From Acinetobacter halotolerans (GTDB lineage: Bacteria > Pseudomonadota > Gammaproteobacteria > Pseudomonadales > Moraxellaceae), in NCBI RefSeq assembly GCF_004208515.1, contig NZ_SGIM01000007.1, positions 1 to 64,000 of the forward strand: a stretch of DNA of 64,000 bases, given 5' to 3'. The notes below the pieces were generated by a model that did no database searches, was not told the origin of the DNA, and was given only the letters and a program-made list of their open reading frames with translations. Positions 58,861 to 64,000 of this stretch are shown here, piece by piece; the first letter of the stretch is position 1; the number at the start of each line of letters is the position of its first letter. The translations under genes and the position numbers were made by a program.

Positions 58861-59931
58861 ATGAAAAATTTGCTGTCAGGTTGTTGTTTAGTTGCGATGA
58901 GCTCCGTTGCTGTTGCTCAAGAGATAAAAGGAATTGCTTTTTTCCATCAAAACTGGGAAATGTATTGCAGTAATACAGGTACTTGTCGTGCGGCTGGCTA
59001 TCAAGCGGATGCGGCTGGAGATAATCCAGCTTCATTACTTTTGACACGCCAAGCAGGAGCGAAGCAAGCGGTGACAGCCAAGTTTGCTTTAGCGCTATAT
59101 GAGGAACAAAGCATTCCAGCCAATAAACTGAAAAATATTCGATTCTATCTCAATGGAAAAGACTTGGGACAGGTGACGGTGGATGGCAATGAATCGCTCT
59201 TAATGGGAAAACTCTCTGCATCGCAAGTCACGGCTTTATTGCAACAGGCGCAACAAAAAACAGAAATTGTATTTAAAAATGCGTCTTTCCAATGGCAAAT
59301 CTCGGACGCTGGTATGACGGCGACTTTATTGAAAATGGATGATTTTCAGAAGCGTGTCGGAACAGTAGGTGCATTGGTAAAAAAAGGCAAGGGCGATGAA
59401 TCTAAGGTCTTAAAGGCTCAGCCTAAACGTGTGATCAAGCGGGTCAATACAGCGACTGAGCCTTATTTGACCTTACAATCAAGTAACAAGCAGTACCCAT
59501 CTATTTATCAGCGTTTAATGGCAGCACAACCGACTCCAAAAGAGGAGGGTTTCTGTGAAGGGACTTATGATTATGCTCGTGATGGTGCGCAATCTCAGCC
59601 GATCCAACTCTATAAGTTAAGCAATCATAAAGTGTTAGCGATGAGCTTATGCTGGCGTGCTGCTTATAACGAAGGTTATGGTGCGTGGGTGATGGATGAG
59701 TCATTAAAGGGTAAAGCTACTTTTGTGACTGAACATGCTTCTGATTTTGGTGCTGGCGTGATTGGTAGTGCGCAAAAAGGTCGAGGAATTGGTGATTGTT
59801 GGTCAAGTTCGGAGTGGGTTTGGGATGGTCAAAAGTTTGTTCAAAGTAGAGATATGTGGACGGGAATGTGTAAAGGTTTAGCTGCTGGTGGTGTGTGGGA
59901 GTTGGATTTGATCGAAGCGGTTGTGAAATGA
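58861..59931 (+). CDS. Exported DUF1176 protein
   Basis: A 356-residue protein with signal peptide (MKNLLSGCCLVAMSSVAVAQ, cleavage near VAQ/EIKG). It belongs to DUF1176: an N-terminal block with WEMYCSNTGTCRAAGYQ, and a C-terminal block with GIGDCWSSSEWVWDGQKF and GLAAGGVWELDL. Six or more cysteines suggest disulfides. Function unknown. The next gene begins 36 nt downstream on the same strand. Confidence 0.85.
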   Translation: MKNLLSGCCLVAMSSVAVAQEIKGIAFFHQNWEMYCSNTGTCRAAGYQADAAGDNPASLLLTRQAGAKQAVTAKFALALYEEQSIPANKLKNIRFYLNGKDLGQVTVDGNESLLMGKLSASQVTALLQQAQQKTEIVFKNASFQWQISDAGMTATLLKMDDFQKRVGTVGALVKKGKGDESKVLKAQPKRVIKRVNTATEPYLTLQSSNKQYPSIYQRLMAAQPTPKEEGFCEGTYDYARDGAQSQPIQLYKLSNHKVLAMSLCWRAAYNEGYGAWVMDESLKGKATFVTEHASDFGAGVIGSAQKGRGIGDCWSSSEWVWDGQKFVQSRDMWTGMCKGLAAGGVWELDLIEAVVK

Positions 59932-59967
59932 TGTTTTTATCACATCAAAATAATTTAGGGAAAAACG

Positions 59968-60738
59968 ATGCCGAATAATAAAGTCAATTTACATGGCATT
60001 ATCTTGGCAGGAGCATTGACTTGCTTTAGCTCGCCTATTTTTGCCGCACCATTACAGACTCTTGAATTTAAAAAAGGGCAACTCAGCCAAACTGAACAGA
60101 CAAAACTATGTGAGCAAGTGCAAAACCTATGTCAGCAGCGTGAGCAATGGCGTAGCTTAAAAACTGCTGATCAAAACCTATGGTTATTGTCAGGTGACAC
60201 TGTTGCTCAATTTCGTCAATCAACCATAGGACTAGAATTAGCAAAGCAGTGGCGAATTGAATTTTCAAATGAAGAGGAAGGTGTGTCAGTTGGACAGTTT
60301 ATTTTTCCCAAACTGTTTCCAATCGATCAAAACCGTTATGCGATTGCAATGATTGATGTCTTTTCAGAGATGTATTCAGGTGGTGGAGCAAAGATAGAAC
60401 GTGCTGACTTTTATGAATTAAAGGACTCAGGTAGCACACATCGTTTTATTAAAAATTATCCTTTTAGTTTTAATCGTATGATTCGGGCTTGTTTCTCAGA
60501 ACAGGATTATGAAACTTCAAAGGGTAATTGTCATGATGTAGATCGTTTAAGTCTAGATATTCGTCCGATTAAGCCGATGTTATGGCAATTTCGTTATCGT
60601 TACAGTTTAGATGTGTCACCTGCATCTGATTCAGGTGAAAACTCTTTTAAAGGCAGTCGTAACCTGAATATTGATTTGAATAGAGCGCCGAAGCAACCGA
60701 ATCTCCCTGTAACTTGGAACTTTACAGGGCAGGGCTAA
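59968..60738 (+). CDS. Exported protein of unknown function
   Basis: Not recognised. It has 256 residues with a signal peptide ending SSPIFA/APLQ (about residue 26). The mature part has a C-x6-C pair (LCEQVQNLCQQ) and aromatic-rich beta segments (FSEMYSGGGAKIERADFYEL; WQFRYRYSLDV). AGGGAAAAA precedes the ATG. It is 36 nt after the DUF1176 gene, so the two probably share a transcript and compartment. Confidence 0.72.
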   Translation: MPNNKVNLHGIILAGALTCFSSPIFAAPLQTLEFKKGQLSQTEQTKLCEQVQNLCQQREQWRSLKTADQNLWLLSGDTVAQFRQSTIGLELAKQWRIEFSNEEEGVSVGQFIFPKLFPIDQNRYAIAMIDVFSEMYSGGGAKIERADFYELKDSGSTHRFIKNYPFSFNRMIRACFSEQDYETSKGNCHDVDRLSLDIRPIKPMLWQFRYRYSLDVSPASDSGENSFKGSRNLNIDLNRAPKQPNLPVTWNFTGQG

Positions 60739-60889
60739 GTGACGAGTGTAAAACATAAAATAATGATGATTGGTTATTACATTTTGTCAAAATTTTAATG
60801 GCGTGGACTTACGCAATTTACAGCGTCATAACAGATGATCTAGATCGGGCATGGTACAAAGAGACAGATTGCAATTTGGAACTGTGCTT

Positions 60890-61405
60890 ATGTCTCGTAT
60901 TTATATTTTTCCCCGTCGTAAATTTTCTCATTTGAGTCGTTCTGTATTGATGGCTGCGGCTGTGTTAGGCACAACTCAAGTGGCAATGGCAGGACCTACA
61001 GTTGATCAACTGAGTGATTGTTTAGTTAAAGCGACTACGGCAGCCGATAAAACCACGGTATTGCAATGGACGTATAGTGCTTTAGCGGCACATCCTGATT
61101 TAAAAACGTTTAGTAACGTCACGCCTGAGCAGAAAACTCAGCTTGATCAAAAGTTGGCACAAGTTTTACAGCGTGTGATCGTGGAGCAGTGTTCGGCTCA
61201 GACCAAAGCAGTGATTCAGGCAGAGGGCATTCAAGCGGTTGGGGAGGCTTTTCAGCAATTGGGTCAGAGTGCGGGTGAGGATATTGTCAAAGACCCAGCG
61301 GTAAGACAGCAGTTGCAAGGCACGTTGCGTTATATTGATTTAAATAAATTGGTCACGACTTTTTTAACGCCTGATATTTGGAATAAGTTGGGTGTGGTGC
61401 GTTAA
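60890..61405 (+). CDS. Exported helical protein of unknown function
   Basis: Not recognised. A 171-residue protein. The signal peptide follows a basic N-terminus and ends VAMA/GPTV (about residue 34). The mature part is alpha-helical and rich in Ala, Gln, Thr and Leu, with two cysteines (LSDCLVKA and EQCSAQT) likely disulfide-bonded. ATG 60890 is preferred over 60851 because it gives the compact signal peptide; neither has a good ribosome binding site. Terminator follows. Confidence 0.7.
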   Translation: MSRIYIFPRRKFSHLSRSVLMAAAVLGTTQVAMAGPTVDQLSDCLVKATTAADKTTVLQWTYSALAAHPDLKTFSNVTPEQKTQLDQKLAQVLQRVIVEQCSAQTKAVIQAEGIQAVGEAFQQLGQSAGEDIVKDPAVRQQLQGTLRYIDLNKLVTTFLTPDIWNKLGVVR

Positions 61406-61417
61406 GAAATTACTTAA

Positions 61418-61446
61418 AATCCCTCGTTCATGAGGGATTTATTTTA
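61418..61446. terminator. Terminator after the helical protein gene
   Basis: Stem AATCCCTC / GAGGGATT with a 6-nt loop, then TATTTTATT. Converging genes lie on both sides. Confidence 0.75.
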
Positions 61447-61458
61447 TTGCATCTTCAT

Positions 61459-61926
61459 TTATCGTAATGAACATGCTTTACCTTCATATTCATAACGTTG
61501 AACCTTATATTCTTGACCATCCCAACGGAATACCGCAAAGCAAAAACCAGAACCACCATTTTCAATATCTGGCCAGCCATCTTTTCCTTTGGTTTTCAAA
61601 AAGGTGGGGATGCCCGGATTACTAAATAACTGCTTCCATTTACCATTTTTTTGCTGTGAAACAATATAGTAACCGACACCAGTTCTGCCATAACACATGC
61701 TGCTATTATCTTGAATAACGGCATCTTTACGACCGTCACCATTTAAATCTTTATAAATGATAATTTCACCAGTATCACAATTACCTTCCCAGCCATATTT
61801 GGTTCTTTTGAAATCTGCAGCTTTAAAAATAGCTTGAGCATCTGCTTTAGGGACTTTAGGCTGTTGTGCAAAATTAGGTGTGCTGATTAGAAGTAAAGAG
61901 GCGCTAAGTAATAATTTATTTTTCAT
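61459..61926 (-). CDS. Exported protein with calcium-loop-like motif
   Basis: A 155-residue exported protein of unknown function. The signal peptide ends at about NFA/QQPK (residue 20). The segment DLNGDGRKDAVIQD is an FG-GAP/dockerin-like D-x-N/D-x-D-G loop that usually binds calcium. Four cysteines (NCDTG, SMCYG, GFCFAV, KACSLR) could form two disulfides. ATG 61926 is chosen for the signal peptide; a longer start at 61941 is possible. Confidence 0.72.
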   Translation of the reverse strand: MKNKLLLSASLLLISTPNFAQQPKVPKADAQAIFKAADFKRTKYGWEGNCDTGEIIIYKDLNGDGRKDAVIQDNSSMCYGRTGVGYYIVSQQKNGKWKQLFSNPGIPTFLKTKGKDGWPDIENGGSGFCFAVFRWDGQEYKVQRYEYEGKACSLR

Positions 61927-61993
61927 AAGTTTTACGATCATGTTGGTTGAATTTAAAATTTATTGTTTGGATGTTTTATCGTATTAAAATTAT

Positions 61994-62018
61994 AAAACCC
62001 CACATTAAGTGAGGTTTT
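61994..62018 (-). terminator. Terminator after gatB
   Basis: Stem AAAACCTCAC / GTGGGGTTTT (one G:T pair) with a 5-nt loop on the minus strand, then TATAATTTT. Confidence 0.8.
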
Positions 62019-62049
62019 ATATCATGAAATAAATTGACTAGCCAACTAA

Positions 62050-63534
62050 TCAACCAATCAATTTTTTCATTAATTCATTGACTTGAGCAGGGTTGGCTTT
62101 ACCCTTAGACGCTTTCATCACTTGACCGACAAGACCGTTAAAGGCTTTTTCCTTACCAGACTTGTATTCCTCAACCATTTTTTCATTGGCTGCAAGCACT
62201 TCTTTGATGATCGCTTCAATCGCACCTGTATCGGTTTCTTGCTTCAAGCCTTTCTCAGCAATGATGTCATCTGCAGATTTGCCTTCTGCTTCCCACATAA
62301 AGCCAAACACTTGCTTCGCAATCTTACCGCTGATGGTGTTATCCACAATACGTGCCACCATGCCACCGAGTTGCTCAGCAGAAACAGGAGAATCTACCAA
62401 TTCTAGGCCCGCTTTGTTTAAAGCACCTGAGAATTCACCCATCACCCAGTTTGCCGCAATCTTACCTTGTTTCGCGCCGCCAGCAGCCATCACAACAGCT
62501 TCATAGAAGTCTGCGATTTCGCGTGACAGCGTCAACACATGTGCATCGTATTCAGTCACACCAAAGTCAGCGATGAAACGTGCACGACGCGCTTTAGGCA
62601 ACTCAGGAAGTGCAGCACGAGCCGCTTCGATCTGCTCATCAGCAATGATGACAGGAAGCAGGTCAGGGTCAGGGAAGTAGCGATAGTCGTTCGCTTCTTC
62701 TTTCGAACGCATCGAACGAGTTTCCATTTTCACTGGATCGAATAAACGTGTTTCTTGATCGATCTTGCCGCCGTATTCCAAGATTTCCATTTGGCGTTCA
62801 ATTTCAACATTGATCGCTTGCTCAATGAAACGGAATGAATTGAGGTTTTTCAACTCACAGCGTGTACCAAATGGCTGATCTGGACGACGTAAAGACACGT
62901 TACAGTCACAACGGAATGAACCTTCGGCCATGTTGCCATCAGAAATACCCAACCAACGCACTAAAGTGTGAATCGATTTAATATAAGCAACCGCTTCTTC
63001 AACCGAACGCATATCTGGTTCAGAAACGATTTCAAGTAGCGGAGTACCTGCACGGTTTAAATCGATTCCTGACATGCCTTCAAACTGGTCATGGATAGAT
63101 TTACCTGCATCTTCTTCAAGATGCGCGCGAGTAACGCCTATGCGCTTGATCGTGCCATCTTCAAGTTGGATATCAATATGACCCAAGCCGACGATTGGAT
63201 TGTCCATTTGGCTGATCTGATAGCCTTTTGGAGAGTCAGGGTAGAAATAGTTCTTACGTGCAAACACAGATGCTTGGTCGATATAAGCATCAATCCCTAA
63301 ACCAAAGCGAATCGCAAGATTAACCACTTCGGCATTCAATACAGGCAATACACCCGGCATCGCCAAATCAACGAGGCTGGCTTGTGTATTTGGGTCTTGA
63401 CCAAATTCGGTCGATGAACCTGAGAAGATTTTTGATTTGGTTGCAAGCTGCGTGTGAATCTCGATCCCGATAACAACTTCCCAACCGTCAATCAGATTTG
63501 ATTTTGGTTTAGCCAACTTTTGAGCTTCAGTCAT
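62050..63534 (-). CDS. gatB: Aspartyl/glutamyl-tRNA amidotransferase subunit B
   Basis: GatB activates the misacylated Glu-tRNA-Gln or Asp-tRNA-Asn within the GatCAB complex so that it can be amidated. The 494-residue chain shows the catalytic cradle features [32 protein letters not shown] and [10 protein letters not shown], and the C-terminal YqeY-like tail (about 345-494) that binds tRNA. The ATG overlaps the gatA stop by one base (TAATG), so translation is coupled. Confidence 0.97.
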   Translation of the reverse strand: MTEAQKLAKPKSNLIDGWEVVIGIEIHTQLATKSKIFSGSSTEFGQDPNTQASLVDLAMPGVLPVLNAEVVNLAIRFGLGIDAYIDQASVFARKNYFYPDSPKGYQISQMDNPIVGLGHIDIQLEDGTIKRIGVTRAHLEEDAGKSIHDQFEGMSGIDLNRAGTPLLEIVSEPDMRSVEEAVAYIKSIHTLVRWLGISDGNMAEGSFRCDCNVSLRRPDQPFGTRCELKNLNSFRFIEQAINVEIERQMEILEYGGKIDQETRLFDPVKMETRSMRSKEEANDYRYFPDPDLLPVIIADEQIEAARAALPELPKARRARFIADFGVTEYDAHVLTLSREIADFYEAVVMAAGGAKQGKIAANWVMGEFSGALNKAGLELVDSPVSAEQLGGMVARIVDNTISGKIAKQVFGFMWEAEGKSADDIIAEKGLKQETDTGAIEAIIKEVLAANEKMVEEYKSGKEKAFNGLVGQVMKASKGKANPAQVNELMKKLIG

Positions 63535-64000
63535 TATGCAGTCTCCTCAGCAACGCTAGCGCGCTTGGTATGCCAGTCTGTGTTTTGTTGATATTGATGC
63601 ACAATCGAAAGCAATTGTGATTCTGACCAGTAGTTACCAATCAACTGTAGGCCGACAGGCAAGCTTTCTTTATCAAAACCAACAGGGGCGTTAATGGCAG
63701 GCAGACCTGCCAAGTTCACCGCGAGGGTATAAATATCGCCTAAATACATTTCAGTTGGGCTGAGATTCGCACCGATCTTATACGCTGTGGTTGGCGCAGA
63801 TGGCGCAGCGATCACATCGACATTTTCAAATGCTTTTAAGAAATCTTGTTGGATCAGACGACGTACTTTTTGTGCTTTGACATAGTATGCATCGTAATAA
63901 CCAGCAGAAAGGGCATAAGTACCAATCAAAATACGACGTTGTACTTCTGCACCAAAACCTTCTGAACGTGAACGCTTGTATAAGTCCATCAAGTCCACAG
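63534..64000 (-). CDS. gatA: Aspartyl/glutamyl-tRNA amidotransferase subunit A (3' part)
   Basis: The C-terminal 155 residues of GatA, the amidase that releases ammonia from glutamine for GatB. The frame continues beyond the right edge. Family stretches include [23 protein letters not shown] (in part), [16 protein letters not shown], and [14 protein letters not shown], typical of the amidase-signature C-terminus. The gene order gatA-gatB is standard; gatC would lie outside the window. Confidence 0.95.
   Translation of the reverse strand, partial: VDLMDLYKRSRSEGFGAEVQRRILIGTYALSAGYYDAYYVKAQKVRRLIQQDFLKAFENVDVIAAPSAPTTAYKIGANLSPTEMYLGDIYTLAVNLAGLPAINAPVGFDKESLPVGLQLIGNYWSESQLLSIVHQYQQNTDWHTKRASVAEETA

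Overview
The window looks like a chromosomal segment of an Acinetobacter species or a close Moraxellaceae relative. It is AT-rich. It carries the Pil/Chp type IV pilus chemosensory cluster, a DcaP-type porin, a cytoplasmic YkuD-fold enzyme like Acinetobacter ElsL, a PQQ-type TonB receptor, and many short transcription units closed by strong intrinsic terminators. I found no prophage, insertion sequence, integron or CRISPR array. Genus assignment is inference from protein resemblance, since no database was searched.

Layout. 1-1.7 kb: RNA ligase rtcB on the minus strand, with a small basic protein gene 4 nt downstream. Upstream lies an unusual leader holding a possible 9-codon peptide, competing stems and an intrinsic terminator. 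1.7-5.6 kb: lysine permease (lysP), rRNA methyltransferase (rsmC), xanthine permease (xanP). 5.8-8.8 kb: typA, mscL and a gamma-glutamylcyclotransferase-fold protein. 8.9-11.7 kb: a subtilisin-like secreted protease and a small anchored protein, flanked by a dead ppiC copy on one side and the live ppiC (operonic with mutM) on the other. 12.8-15 kb: PqqU-like outer-membrane receptor. 15-19.6 kb: small genes, including a Sel1-repeat protein, a DsbC-like oxidoreductase and a phosphatase-like gene with unusual starts, ygfZ, and yjdM- and yegP-like genes. 19.6-22.2 kb: proS and a coiled-coil exported protein.

22.4-31.7 kb: the pilGHIJ-chpA cluster, with a CheW-like gene at its end. It would control twitching motility and surface sensing. 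PilJ is the receptor, PilI and the last gene are couplers, ChpA is the multi-Hpt kinase, and PilG and PilH are response regulators. 31.7-37.8 kb: dapE, an entericidin-like lipoprotein, DUF1853, a YbaN-like protein, the ElsL-like carboxypeptidase, then six tRNA genes (three Val-UAC, three Asp-GUC) behind a near-consensus promoter. 38-44 kb: a PepSY/flavodoxin/reductase fusion, probably for iron reduction, and the aspD-aspT aspartate decarboxylation pair. 44.4-58.8 kb: mostly membrane proteins, namely YccS, Bcr, DcaP, GltS, AgcS, a patatin lipoprotein, SbmA and a two-gene chromate transporter with a divergent LysR regulator. 58.8-62 kb: four exported proteins of unknown role. 62-64 kb: gatB and the 3' part of gatA, cut by the window edge.

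The most unusual observations are the rtcB leader, the ppiC duplicate flanking the secreted protease, the tandem Hpt pair in ChpA with a terminator in front of chpA, and the repeat patch at 34.57-34.76 kb.
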